A stretch of DNA of 64,000 nucleotides, taken from UBA7672 sp965279205 (GTDB lineage: Bacteria > Pseudomonadota > Alphaproteobacteria > Caulobacterales > Hyphomonadaceae). The stretch covers positions 1 to 64,000 of the forward strand of contig OZ257144.1 of assembly GCA_965279205.1 (NCBI GenBank), read 5' to 3'. Made by a program: the position numbers and the translations under genes. Below the pieces are notes generated by a model, which saw only the letters and a program-made list of their open reading frames with translations, did no database searches and was not told the DNA's origin. Of this stretch, positions 19,353-27,813 are shown piece by piece (position 1 is the stretch's first letter; each line of letters opens with the position of its first letter).

Positions 19353-19655
19353 ATGAAACGTCCGGTTTCACTTGTAGCGTCCCTTCTGCTTGCATTGACG
19401 ACGATCAGCGGATGTGGCGCCGCGGCTGGAAAGCCTCAGCTCACCGAGGCTTGCAACGCGAAAATGAGCTCGGCGCAGAAATGTACCTGCTTCGCCGACA
19501 CGCTCGAAAAGGGACTGACGCCCGAGGAGTTCGGGAAGGTCGCCCAGGCGATAGACGACAACAAACGCTTCTCGGAACTTGTTCCGGGCAGCGTGCTCAA
19601 GGACGTCAAGCTGAGTTCTGCAATCACAGAAGCGTCCCTCGCCTGCTTCAACTGA
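19353..19655 (+). CDS. Small cysteine-containing lipoprotein
   Basis: The ATG at 19353 follows a GAGGGAG ribosome site and gives 100 residues. The signal peptide ends in the lipobox TISGC. The mature protein has four further cysteines (ACNAK, KCTCF, LACFN), suggesting disulfide stabilisation in the periplasm. It resembles small exported proteins of unknown function; no family recognised. A hairpin terminator follows. Confidence 0.65.
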   Translation: MKRPVSLVASLLLALTTISGCGAAAGKPQLTEACNAKMSSAQKCTCFADTLEKGLTPEEFGKVAQAIDDNKRFSELVPGSVLKDVKLSSAITEASLACFN

Positions 19656-19663
19656 TGCTATAG

Positions 19664-19698
19664 CGCGCCGGCCAGCCTCCCGCCGGCGCGACAGTTTT
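19664..19698 (+). terminator. GC-rich hairpin terminator
   Basis: CGCGCCGGC (19664-19672) pairs perfectly with GCCGGCGCG (19682-19690) across a 9-base loop, followed by ACAGTTTT. It lies 9 bases after the small lipoprotein stop and could also slow transcription from the converging membrane protein gene. Confidence 0.7.
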
Positions 19699-19707
19699 CC
19701 AGACCGC

Positions 19708-20136
19708 TCAGATACCGATCGCGGCCATAACGCCAGCGGCCATCGCCACCATTGTCATGATCAGCGTCAGCGCCACCGCGACCACGCGCTGTGTCGAGTT
19801 CTTCTTGCGCAGGCCATCCGGCGCCTTGTCGCGGCGCGGCGCCAGCGTCCACACGTTCGACAGGAAGCCAAGCGCACAGACCCCCGCCACGATCGCCGCC
19901 GCCCGCGCGCCGGACAGCAACGCCGCGCCGGCCGCAATGCCCAAGAGGGCCGCCTGGAACCCGGCCGTTGCCGCGATCACCTTGCGAAGCATCCGGTCGG
20001 CGCGGCCATGATCCAGCCCGTCGAACGCCGTGTTGGCGACGATCACCGCCGCTGTCCATCCGGACGACGCCGCGCCCCCGCAGGCCAGAGCCGCGACCGC
20101 GTGCAGCAAGGCTACAAGATAAGGAATGTCGGCCAT
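19708..20136 (-). CDS. Membrane protein of unknown function
   Basis: A 142-residue protein with about four hydrophobic segments (residues 5-33, 55-72, 78-95 and 117-141) and a short polar loop rich in Arg/Lys and Asp between the third and fourth. No recognised motifs. It converges with the small lipoprotein gene. The start ATG at 20136 (MADIPYLVALLHAV) is chosen as the first Met of the hydrophobic N-terminus. Confidence 0.55.
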   Translation of the reverse strand: MADIPYLVALLHAVAALACGGAASSGWTAAVIVANTAFDGLDHGRADRMLRKVIAATAGFQAALLGIAAGAALLSGARAAAIVAGVCALGFLSNVWTLAPRRDKAPDGLRKKNSTQRVVAVALTLIMTMVAMAAGVMAAIGI

Positions 20137-20293
20137 GGCTGGACCCCCGCTGAAGACGCAACTCAGGCTCTAGAGAGATTCGCCCCGGAAAAGCACCTCA
20201 CGCCAATTCTGCAGCCGGGCTTGCCCAAAGGGGATTGCCACCGCCATCGCCCGGCCTGACTGTACCGGCAGGACAAAAACACGGGGACTTTCA

Positions 20294-21037
20294 ATGAGCA
20301 TCAAGGCAATCGCTGCAGCTGCCGGACTCGGTCTTTTCGCTGCCGCCTGCAACCAGCCTGCCCCCGAACCCGCCAAGCCGGAGCAACCTGCCGTGGCCGA
20401 CCAGCCCGTCCCCGCCGCTGAAGACGCCGCCTTTGCCCAGGCGCTCAATTACGAATGCCAGGGCGGCGGCAAGCTCGATGTCGTCCTCAACCAGGGCGCC
20501 GACACCCACGTGCTCGCCCGCCTCGATGGCGCAGCCGCCGTGAAGCTGCCGATCGACGCCGCCAGCCAGACCGGCCTGTCCTTCACCGACAAGACGACAA
20601 CCGTCTCGTTCGAGGATCCTGGCGTCGTCTACAAGTCGGGCGCAACCACCAAGGCCTGCACGTTCGTCTCCCGCTCGCTGCCGCCTCCGGCGGTCGACGG
20701 CGTGGTGCGCGCCCTCACCGAAGCCGACGCCGGCGCTGCTGTCACCATGAAGACCGGCGAGAAGATCTCGATCGCGCTCTCGGGCGTGCCGACTGCCGGC
20801 TATGTCTGGGCGGCCGCCTCGCCGCCTGCCTTCGTCAAGGCGACCGAGGGACCTGGAGGCGCAACCTCCAGCTCGCAATTCCAGCCCGGCTTTGCCGGCG
20901 GCAATCACTGGGAGGTCATCGTCATCGAAGCGGTGGCCAAGGGCGAAGGCGAGATCACGCTCGTCCAGCGCCGCCCCTGGGAAGACAAGGCCGAGCCGGA
21001 CGCTGAGACGTTCAAGTTCAAGTTGAAGGTCGACTAG
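20294..21037 (+). CDS. Lipoprotein with C-terminal chagasin-like (I42) protease inhibitor domain
   Basis: A 247-residue protein. The N-terminus (SIKAIAAAAGLGLFAAAC) is a lipoprotein signal followed by a Pro/Ala linker. A first domain with two cysteines (residues about 53-120) resembles MliC-like beta domains. The C-terminal about 95 residues carry the three chagasin loops: GVPTAGYVW for the NPTTGY loop, GGNHWE for the GG loop, and QRRPWE for the RPW loop. Chagasin-type proteins block papain-like cysteine proteases. No such protease is encoded nearby, so the target is likely external or self-encoded elsewhere. Confidence 0.75.
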   Translation: MSIKAIAAAAGLGLFAAACNQPAPEPAKPEQPAVADQPVPAAEDAAFAQALNYECQGGGKLDVVLNQGADTHVLARLDGAAAVKLPIDAASQTGLSFTDKTTTVSFEDPGVVYKSGATTKACTFVSRSLPPPAVDGVVRALTEADAGAAVTMKTGEKISIALSGVPTAGYVWAAASPPAFVKATEGPGGATSSSQFQPGFAGGNHWEVIVIEAVAKGEGEITLVQRRPWEDKAEPDAETFKFKLKVD

Positions 21038-21112
21038 GCCGCTTTCGCCCCGCCGGGGTTCCTTTCGACGCGCATCTGGCCCTATGTCTGAAGGGATTGT
21101 CGGGGACATGGG

Positions 21113-21856
21113 ATGCTCCAGCGCAAGCGGTGCACAAAAGCAGGCTGGACGTTGGCGCTGACCGCGCTGGCGCTCCTCACCGCCTGTGAGCCGAAGCGCG
21201 AGGAACCCGATCCGTCCCTGATCCTCTCCGCCCGCAAAGCTGCTCTCGATTTCGACATCCGCCTTCGCCGCGAAATCCTCGACCGGCTGGAGCGCGATGA
21301 AGACCCGGTTGCTGTCTATCTCGCCTATGCCGACAACGTGCCCGGCTGGGGCCGCGAGATCAGCGACACCAGCAAGGTCGATCTCAGTCGCACCGCGCTC
21401 GGCGTCCGCAATCCGGCCGATGCTCCCGACACCTGGGAACAGCAGCAGATGCTGACCTTCAACTTCCTCCTCGAGACCGGCCTCGACCCCACGACCTTCG
21501 AGTCGTCCGAGATCGTCGTGGAGAATGGCCAGAAGGTTTTCCGGTGGCTGCGCCCCGTGGTGATGGTCGAGCAATGCCTGGTCTGCCACGGCGAGAACCT
21601 CAGCGCGCGGATCAAGCTTCTGCTCGGCCAGGAATACCCGCTCGATGAAGCGGCTGGCTATTCCGAAGGCGCGCTCGGCGGCGCCTATTCCGTCCGCATC
21701 CCGCTCAAACCCGACGGCAAGCCAGCGCCCTATATCCTGGCGCCGATCGCTCCGCCTGCGCCTGCCGATGCGCCCTCCTCCGCCGCCCAGCCAGACCCGC
21801 CTCCGCCCATCGAGCTGCAACCAGACCTGCCGCCATTCGAGCCGGACCCGCTTTGA
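21113..21856 (+). CDS. DUF3365 (Tll0287-like) one-haem lipoprotein
   Basis: A 247-residue exported protein: Arg/Lys-rich start, hydrophobic core and lipobox ALLTAC. It holds the DUF3365 pattern, with NPADAPDTWE in the middle and a single haem c site QCLVCHG near residue 163. Family members are PAS-like haem proteins that may sense redox or carry electrons. The tail is Pro-rich and probably disordered. It lies 70 bases upstream of the alternative oxidase, suggesting a respiratory context. Confidence 0.75.
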   Translation: MLQRKRCTKAGWTLALTALALLTACEPKREEPDPSLILSARKAALDFDIRLRREILDRLERDEDPVAVYLAYADNVPGWGREISDTSKVDLSRTALGVRNPADAPDTWEQQQMLTFNFLLETGLDPTTFESSEIVVENGQKVFRWLRPVVMVEQCLVCHGENLSARIKLLLGQEYPLDEAAGYSEGALGGAYSVRIPLKPDGKPAPYILAPIAPPAPADAPSSAAQPDPPPPIELQPDLPPFEPDPL

Positions 21857-21926
21857 CCTGCGGCATCCCATCACATCGGGCTCGCCCCCGATTGGAAGCT
21901 TCTGCGGCGCAGGCCATATTCGCCTC

Positions 21927-22628
21927 ATGACTGATCTGAGCCGCCATCACGAGGCTCAAGGCCTCTCCGACGGGATCGCACTCGGCATCACGCGATGCCT
22001 GCGCTTCTTCGCCGACACCTTTTTCGCGAAACGCTACGGCCACCGCGCCATCGTCCTCGAAACAGTCGCTGCCGTGCCTGGCATGGTCGGCGGGATGATG
22101 CAGCATCTCAAATCGCTGCGCCGCATGCGTGACGACGATGGCTGGATCAAGGAGCTGCTCGACGAGGCCGAGAACGAGCGCATGCACCTCATGGCGTTCG
22201 TCGCCCTGTTCAAGCCGAACTGGTTCGAGCGCATCCTCGTTCTCTTCGCGCAGGGCGCGTTCTGGAACGCCTACTTCCTGCTCTATCTTTTTGCGCCCCG
22301 CACAGCCCATCGCACGGTCGGATATTTCGAGGAAGAAGCTGTCATCTCCTACACGCAATTCCTCGCCGAGATCGACGCTGGCCATTTCGAGAATGTCCCC
22401 GCGCCGCAGCTCGCGATCGACTACTGGAAGATGGCGCCGACGGCCCGCCTGCGCGACCTCGTCATCGCTGTCCGCGCCGACGAAGCCAAACACCGCGACG
22501 TGAATCACGGCTTCGCCGAGAAGCTCGACGCAACAAGAACGCCCGGCGAGAAACTCGGCGAAGCCGACGCCACACTCCCACCTGGCCCCACCACCGAAAA
22601 CGAAACGACCGAGCGCCCGGCGGCTTAG
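21927..22628 (+). CDS. aox: Alternative oxidase (di-iron ubiquinol oxidase)
   Basis: The 233-residue protein has every AOX iron-ligand motif: LET at residues 44-46, NERMHL at 83-88, EEEA at 135-138 and RADEAKHRDVNH at 183-194, providing the four Glu and two His ligands. AOX is a membrane-bound, non-proton-pumping ubiquinol:oxygen oxidoreductase. The start is ATG 21927; the open frame upstream overlaps the haem lipoprotein gene and is not conserved. The last about 35 residues are an Pro/Thr/Glu-rich tail. Bacterial AOX occurs in scattered alphaproteobacteria and gives a cyanide-resistant, energy-wasting branch. Confidence 0.92.
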   Translation: MTDLSRHHEAQGLSDGIALGITRCLRFFADTFFAKRYGHRAIVLETVAAVPGMVGGMMQHLKSLRRMRDDDGWIKELLDEAENERMHLMAFVALFKPNWFERILVLFAQGAFWNAYFLLYLFAPRTAHRTVGYFEEEAVISYTQFLAEIDAGHFENVPAPQLAIDYWKMAPTARLRDLVIAVRADEAKHRDVNHGFAEKLDATRTPGEKLGEADATLPPGPTTENETTERPAA

Positions 22629-22648
22629 CGACGCCTCACCCACCGCGT

Positions 22649-22784
22649 GTCATCCCGGCTGAAGCGAAGCGGAAGGCCGGGACCCATTGATCAAGCGGGA
22701 CGATCCGAGAAATGGTTCCCGGACAGCGAGTTCACCCTGAGGGGCCGCCGAAGGCGGCGTCTCGAAGGGCGCTTCCGGGATGAC
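22649..22784. repeat. Dispersed intergenic repeat element with terminal inverted repeats
   Basis: The 307-base gap after the oxidase holds an element bounded by GTCATCCCGG (22649-22658) and its exact inverse CCGGGATGAC (22775-22784). Inside is a perfect GCCGCC-GAA-GGCGGC hairpin (22744-22758), flanked by CCTGAGG and CTCGAAGG. The composition matches short mosaic palindromic repeats common between genes of alphaproteobacteria. I saw no second copy in this window. The rest of the gap (22785-22935) shows nothing recognisable. Confidence 0.6.
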
Positions 22785-22935
22785 AGCCGAGGGTAGCAAC
22801 CCAGCACATTCCGATCGCCAGATAGGCGGATAACTCCCGTCCAACCCGCGCGTTTGCAGGCCTTCCAGCACAATCGTTGTGGGATAGTCGGAAAGCTCCA
22901 TCCCCACCCTCAGCCCGCCATCCGATAGTCGCGCC

Positions 22936-23545
22936 ATGGCGCAACTCCGCGACATCCTCTGTCAGATCTTCTTCCCGCTCGGGCCCCTCGCCCGGGTGTG
23001 GGCGATCATCCTTGGCTATCTGCGCGCCATCGAGACAGTGCTGGCCGATGAGGACTACCTTGCCCAGTTCCTGGCTAGTGCGAAGGACCGCGCCATTCTT
23101 GAGCAGCACATCGCCCTCGCCGAGGACGGCATCGCCATCCTGATCGGCCAGCGCACCCGCGAGCTGCTGGGTCTCCCCTTCCGGATCGACCGCTGCTGGC
23201 GGTCCCAGACACTCGCAAAGACCGGCTCGCTGGAAGAGGTCCTCGCGCGCTACGCCCGCATGCGGGCCTCCCTCAACCAGATCGAGCGCATCGCCCGCCG
23301 CAGGGCCAATCGCATCCGGCGCGAGCGCGCCACCCTCGGCCCGTCTTCATCCACACACCCGCCGGTGCTGCCGGTGTCGGTGGCGCCGGTGTTGCCGGTG
23401 TTGCCGGTGTGGTCGCGATTTGCGAAACGCGCGGCCGGACAGATCCGCGCGCCACCCGATTCCAGTGCGATTCCCCACTGCCTACTGCCCATTGCCTTGG
23501 ACGCCCTGCGTCCGAGGTCGCAGCCCCACCTGCGAGAACGAGAGC
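22936..23545 (+). CDS. Hypothetical protein, 3' end uncertain
   Basis: From ATG 22936 the frame has strongly GC-biased third positions for about 140 codons and encodes a helical protein starting MAQLRDILCQIFFPLGPLA, rich in Arg near residues 110-135. It then runs into a Pro-Val repeat (PVLPVSVAPVLPVLPVW) encoded by 9-bp repeats. After that, codon quality falls, and the frame stays open antisense through most of tsaD to a stop at 24621, which is unlikely to be the true end. A frameshift in or after the repeat may have removed the original stop. The listed end is simply where unique DNA stops. Family not recognised. Confidence 0.45.
23361..23412 (+). repeat. In-frame 9-bp tandem repeat (CCGGTGTTG-type)
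   Basis: Imperfect tandem copies of CCGGTGTTG (variants CCGGTGCTG, CCGGTGTCG and so on) run from 23361 to about 23412. They encode Pro-Val-Leu-type units in the hypothetical protein and would vary in 3-codon steps by slippage without breaking the frame. Confidence 0.6.
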
Positions 23546-24637
23546 CTATGCCTTCGCGCCCTTCTTCCCGCCGCCATAGGTCGGCGACACCAGCGCAGAC
23601 GCCTCATCCAGCGGCCATCTCGCCCGCGCCGGCGTATCCAGCGGATCGCTCGCGCCGAGACGCAGGCGCTCGGCGCCTGCCAGCGCAATCATCGCGGCAT
23701 TGTCCGTGCACCAGCGCAGTGGCGGCGCAAAGAAGGAGAAATCCAGATGCCGCGCTTCGGCTTCCAGCCTTGTCCGCAGCGCCTTGTTGGCGGCAACGCC
23801 GCCCGCCACCACAAACCGCCGCTCGGTCGTCAGCTCGGAGACCAGCTCCATCGCCCGCTTCGACTTCTCCGCAAGGATGTCAGCAACCGCTGCCTGGAAG
23901 CTGGCGCAGATATCCGCGCGTCGCTTGTCGGTCAGCGCTTCTTCATCTGCCGCACGCCGCACCGCTGTCTTCAGCCCGGAGAAACTCATGTCGAGCCCCG
24001 GCCGGTCGAGCAGCGGCCTTGGCAGCTCCACCGCTTCGGCATTGCCCCTCGACGCCTCGCGCTCCACGGCCACGCCGCCGCCATTGGCCAACCCCAGCAG
24101 TTTCGCTGTCTTGTCGAACGCTTCGCCCGCCGCATCGTCGATCGTCGAACCCAGCCGCCGGTATCGGCCAACGCCTTCGACAAACACGAACTGGCAATGC
24201 CCACCCGACACCAGCAGCAGCAGATATGGAAACACCACCGCGTCCGCGAGGCGCGGGCTCAGCGCATGACCTTCGAGATGGTTCACCGCCACCAGCTTCA
24301 GCCCGCGCGCCAGCGCGATCGCCTTGGCGGTCGACAGGCCGATCATCACCCCGCCGATCAGTCCCGGCCCTGCCGTCGCCGCCACGCCAGAAAGCCCGCT
24401 CCAGCCGACGCCGGACTCCTCCATCGTCAGCCGCACCAGCGAATCCAGCCGCTCGACATGCGCCCGCGCGGCGATTTCCGGCACCACCCCGCCATAGAGG
24501 GCATGCTCTTCCGTCTGGCTCGCCACCCGCTCCGCCAGCACCTCCGCCCGTCCGTCCGGCCACAGGCGCACCACCGCAGCCGCTGTTTCGTCGCAGCTGG
24601 TCTCAAGTCCCAATACGGTGAGGGCGTCTTGCGTCAT
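23546..24637 (-). CDS. tsaD: tRNA N6-threonylcarbamoyladenosine transferase TsaD
   Basis: The 363-residue protein begins MTQDALTVLGLETSCDETAAAVV, the TsaD start with the ASKHA-fold GLETSCDET motif. It also has the metal-binding region EIAARAHVERL and the NHLEGHALSPRL and VSGGHCQFV segments. TsaD transfers the threonylcarbamoyl group to A37 of tRNAs that read ANN codons, with TsaB and TsaE. It is divergent from hemC with 51 bases between, a common alphaproteobacterial arrangement. The frame is open far upstream antisense to hemC, but similarity starts at 24637. Confidence 0.93.
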   Translation of the reverse strand: MTQDALTVLGLETSCDETAAAVVRLWPDGRAEVLAERVASQTEEHALYGGVVPEIAARAHVERLDSLVRLTMEESGVGWSGLSGVAATAGPGLIGGVMIGLSTAKAIALARGLKLVAVNHLEGHALSPRLADAVVFPYLLLLVSGGHCQFVFVEGVGRYRRLGSTIDDAAGEAFDKTAKLLGLANGGGVAVEREASRGNAEAVELPRPLLDRPGLDMSFSGLKTAVRRAADEEALTDKRRADICASFQAAVADILAEKSKRAMELVSELTTERRFVVAGGVAANKALRTRLEAEARHLDFSFFAPPLRWCTDNAAMIALAGAERLRLGASDPLDTPARARWPLDEASALVSPTYGGGKKGAKA

Positions 24638-24688
24638 CGCGGCGGCGCTTGTACGCCGCGAGCGCCCCAAAAGCCAACCAGAGCCCGC

Positions 24689-25618
24689 ATGGCCATTTCG
24701 AGAACAGTCCGTATCGGCACGCGCGGTTCGCCCCTCGCCCTCGCGCAGGCGAACTATTTCGCCGAGCGCATCGCCAGTTTCTCCAAGGGCGCGATCGCCT
24801 CGACGATCCACGCCTTCACCACCACAGGCGACAAGATTCTCGACAAGCCGTTGCAGGATGCTGGCGGCAAGGGCCTCTTCACCAAGGAGCTCGACCGCGC
24901 CCAGGAACTCGGCGAGATCGACATTGCCGTCCACTCGCTGAAGGACGTGACGGTCACCCTGCCCGCGCACATCTATCTTGCCGCCTACCTTCCGCGCGAA
25001 GACCCACGCGACTGCCTGATCGGCCCATCTGCGACCATTGCCGATCTTCCGCACGGCGCGGTCGTCGGCACGTCGAGCCTCCGCCGCAAGGCGCAGCTTC
25101 TCTCCATCCGTCCCGACATCAAGGCCATCACCTTCCGGGGCAATGTGCAGACGCGCCTGCGCAAGCTTGCCGAAGGCGAAGCACAGGCCACCATCCTCGC
25201 TGCGGCCGGCCTTCGCCGCCTTGGCATGATCGACAAGGCCAGCGGCATTCTTTCCATCGACGAGATGCTGCCCGCTGGCGGACAGGGCATTATCGGCGTC
25301 ACCATCCGCCTCGATGCGCCCGACTGGCTGAAGGAAGCCGTGATCGCGACCGACGATCGCGACGCGCATCTTGCCGCTGTCGCCGAGCGCGCCTTCCTTC
25401 GCCGTCTCGACGGTTCCTGCCGCACGCCGATCGCCGCGCACTTCCGCTTGCTCGACGATGGCGCGGAAATGGCTGGTGAAGTTCTCACCGACGACGGAGA
25501 CCGCCGCTGGCGCGGCGAAGGCATCATCGAGGGCTTCCCCAGCACGTTCGATGCAGAGGTTCTCGGCAACGCACTGGCCGAAGATGTCGCTGCCGAACGC
25601 GAAGAAGACGGCTACTGA
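24689..25618 (+). CDS. hemC: Hydroxymethylbilane synthase (porphobilinogen deaminase)
   Basis: 309 residues from ATG 24689. The N-terminus RTVRIGTRGSPLALAQANY, the segment HSLKDVTVTLP and the dipyrromethane attachment site LDGSCRTPIAA (Cys) identify HemC. It joins four porphobilinogen units into hydroxymethylbilane in haem synthesis. It leads an operon: hemD begins 3 bases after its stop and a mitofilin-like gene follows. Confidence 0.95.
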   Translation: MAISRTVRIGTRGSPLALAQANYFAERIASFSKGAIASTIHAFTTTGDKILDKPLQDAGGKGLFTKELDRAQELGEIDIAVHSLKDVTVTLPAHIYLAAYLPREDPRDCLIGPSATIADLPHGAVVGTSSLRRKAQLLSIRPDIKAITFRGNVQTRLRKLAEGEAQATILAAAGLRRLGMIDKASGILSIDEMLPAGGQGIIGVTIRLDAPDWLKEAVIATDDRDAHLAAVAERAFLRRLDGSCRTPIAAHFRLLDDGAEMAGEVLTDDGDRRWRGEGIIEGFPSTFDAEVLGNALAEDVAAEREEDGY

Positions 25619-25620
25619 CC

Positions 25621-26328
25621 ATGAGCCGGGCGCCGCGCATTCTGGTCACCCGCTCGGAACCCGGCGCCTCTGAAACAGCGGATCGCCTCAGGGCCGCCGG
25701 CTACCTCCCGATCGTCGAGCCGGTCTTCGCTGTCGAACCGATCCCAGTCACCCTGCCGTCACATGACGCCCTCGCCTTCACCAGCGCCAACGGCGCCCGC
25801 ATTTCCGCAACCCTGTCATCATCGCGTGACGTCCCTGTCTTCGCCGTCGGCGCCCGAACTGCCGAGGCTGCTCGCATGGCCGGCTTCACCAACGTCACCT
25901 CTGCCGATGGCGATGTCTCCGCCCTCGCCGACCTGATCAGCGCGTCGCTGCCGCCGGCCGCCCGGCTGCTCCATGCCGGCAACGAGGAAAGCCGTGGCGA
26001 CCTGGCCGGCACGCTTCGCCAGGCAGGCCGCGAGGCCCAGTTCCTCGCAACCTATCGCGCCGTTCTGGTCCACGGGCCGGGTCCAGCCCTCGCCAGCCAT
26101 CTCGCCGGCGCCTCGGCTTTCGAGGCCGTCCTCGTCCATTCCGCACGAGGCGCTGCGATCCTGGCTGATTTTCTGGCCAAAGGGCCATCACGGCCTGTTC
26201 TGGCAGCCGCCATGTCCGTCGCCGTCGCGGCCCCGCTCGAACACCACGCCCAAAGGCTGGAAATCGCCCGCTCGCCCAACGAAAACGAACTGTTTGCAGC
26301 CCTCGAACGACTTTCACTTTCCAGTTGA
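25621..26328 (+). CDS. hemD: Uroporphyrinogen-III synthase
   Basis: The 235-residue protein follows hemC by two bases and has the two-lobed HemD pattern: RILVTRSEPGASETADRL at the start, ALAFTSANGAR, and the late EAVLVHSARGAAIL. HemD sequences are poorly conserved, so the operon context (hemC-hemD) carries much of the evidence. It closes hydroxymethylbilane to uroporphyrinogen III. Confidence 0.88.
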   Translation: MSRAPRILVTRSEPGASETADRLRAAGYLPIVEPVFAVEPIPVTLPSHDALAFTSANGARISATLSSSRDVPVFAVGARTAEAARMAGFTNVTSADGDVSALADLISASLPPAARLLHAGNEESRGDLAGTLRQAGREAQFLATYRAVLVHGPGPALASHLAGASAFEAVLVHSARGAAILADFLAKGPSRPVLAAAMSVAVAAPLEHHAQRLEIARSPNENELFAALERLSLSS

Positions 26329-26386
26329 GACAAGACCCGGCGCACTCCTATTGTGGGGCGGGGAGCGTGAGTTCAGTTGGCGGCCG

Positions 26387-27664
26387 ATGAGCATGAGACG
26401 GCCTGTAGACGAGCCTGAACCTATCGACGCCGAATTCGAACCGGCGGACGGAACCGAGCCCAAGCGCAAGCGCCGGATCGGGCCACGGCCCATGCGCAGC
26501 CGTTCGGTCAGCCTGCCCCAGCTTCTGATCGCCATGCTGCTATCGACGGTGGTCGGATCAACCGTCGCCATCATCGTCAGCAACGCCAACTCCGGAGCGC
26601 CCACCGGAACGCTTGCCCGTGAGATAGACGGCCTCGTCCGTTCGCAGGGAGATCTCGCCGCACGGGCCGAACAGGCCTCAACCGATGTCGTCTCGCTCCG
26701 GTCACGCCTCGACGCCCAGGGCGAACGCCTTGACCAGCAGGACAGTATCGACCTCGCCCTTCGCGACGATCTTGCCGCCTTGGCCAGCCAGCTGTCGGCT
26801 GTCAGCGGTATTGGAGACGGCCAGGCGCCGGCTGATGCTTCCGCCGCCAAGACGCCGCTCGGCGTCCTGCTCGGACGCATCAATCGCATCGAATCTATCG
26901 TCGCCGAAGACTCGACCGCGCCGGAGACCACACGCGAAGTCCAACGCGCCATCGCCGATCTCTCCAGTCAGGTCGCAGCCCTCGATCTTGCTAACACGAC
27001 TCTGGTCGAAGCCTTCGACCGCCGCGAAGCCGCCCTCGCCGCTCTCGAAAGCGGAATGCAGGCCGTCGCCTCCGGTCTCCCGCCAAAAAGCACGACGGTC
27101 ATTGGCTCCGCCCTCCCGGCCGCAACGCCGCCGCCGATTCTTGCCGCCACATACCGCTCACAAGCCATTCGCGCCCTGTCGGCCCTTGAAGCCGCGGCCA
27201 AGACTGACCAGCCCTTCCTCAAGGAACATGGAGCACTCACCGCTCTGCTCCCCGACGAAGCGGAACTGGTTTCGATGGCAGGCGCCGCAAAGACCGGCCT
27301 TCCGACGCTTGCCCAGCTGCGCTCCGACTTCGACACCGCTGCAAACCGTGCAACGCGCATAGCGACCGACGAAAGCGACGATGGCTGGAACTGGCTGCGC
27401 ACGTCCTTCACCGGCCTCGTCGATTTCGCACCCAGCACTCTCGTCGCCTCGAACGCCGAAATCGTGCGCAACGCCCGCCGCCAGCTCGAACTCGGCAATG
27501 TCCGCGGAGCGGTGGAGGCAACAACCAGTGTCGCCGGAGGCGCCGCCGAAGCGTTCCGCAACTGGCGCAACGAAGCCCTGAAGCGCGCTGCCCTCGACGA
27601 GGAACTCCGCAACCTCAACGGCCGCCTCCTCGGAACCGCCTACACGGCCAGCACAGGCGGCTAG
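26387..27664 (+). CDS. COG4223/mitofilin-like inner-membrane protein of the haem operon
   Basis: 425 residues from ATG 26387 (ATG 26393 is an alternative). An acidic then Arg-rich cytoplasmic head of about 45 residues precedes one transmembrane helix (LLIAMLLSTVVGSTVAIIV). A long periplasmic coiled-coil follows, then a C-terminal globular region with the DDGWNWLRTSFTGLV pattern of the mitofilin/Mic60-like domain. Such proteins follow hemCD in alphaproteobacteria, corresponding in place to HemX, and are thought to shape or organise the inner membrane. No catalytic motif. Confidence 0.82.
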   Translation: MSMRRPVDEPEPIDAEFEPADGTEPKRKRRIGPRPMRSRSVSLPQLLIAMLLSTVVGSTVAIIVSNANSGAPTGTLAREIDGLVRSQGDLAARAEQASTDVVSLRSRLDAQGERLDQQDSIDLALRDDLAALASQLSAVSGIGDGQAPADASAAKTPLGVLLGRINRIESIVAEDSTAPETTREVQRAIADLSSQVAALDLANTTLVEAFDRREAALAALESGMQAVASGLPPKSTTVIGSALPAATPPPILAATYRSQAIRALSALEAAAKTDQPFLKEHGALTALLPDEAELVSMAGAAKTGLPTLAQLRSDFDTAANRATRIATDESDDGWNWLRTSFTGLVDFAPSTLVASNAEIVRNARRQLELGNVRGAVEATTSVAGGAAEAFRNWRNEALKRAALDEELRNLNGRLLGTAYTASTGG

Positions 27665-27813
27665 CCTTCCAGACAAAACGAAATCGCGGTTACTTACGCT
27701 GATGTCATCGCGCTGGCGCGGATGTGTCCGCTGTCCGTCTTGTTGCCTGCCAGCGGCCCGCTTAGCTCGACCCAGCACCCCGGACGGGGAAAGACTTGCT
27801 TGGGAGGACTTCA

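Noticed and set aside
20291..21928. 545-codon minus-strand open frame across two lipoprotein genes
   Set aside because: It covers the opposite strand of two well-supported genes and shows no motifs; typical of high-GC third-position bias.
23420..24688. Upstream extension of the hemC frame through antisense tsaD
   Set aside because: Similarity to HemC starts exactly at ATG 24689; the extension is the antisense of tsaD.
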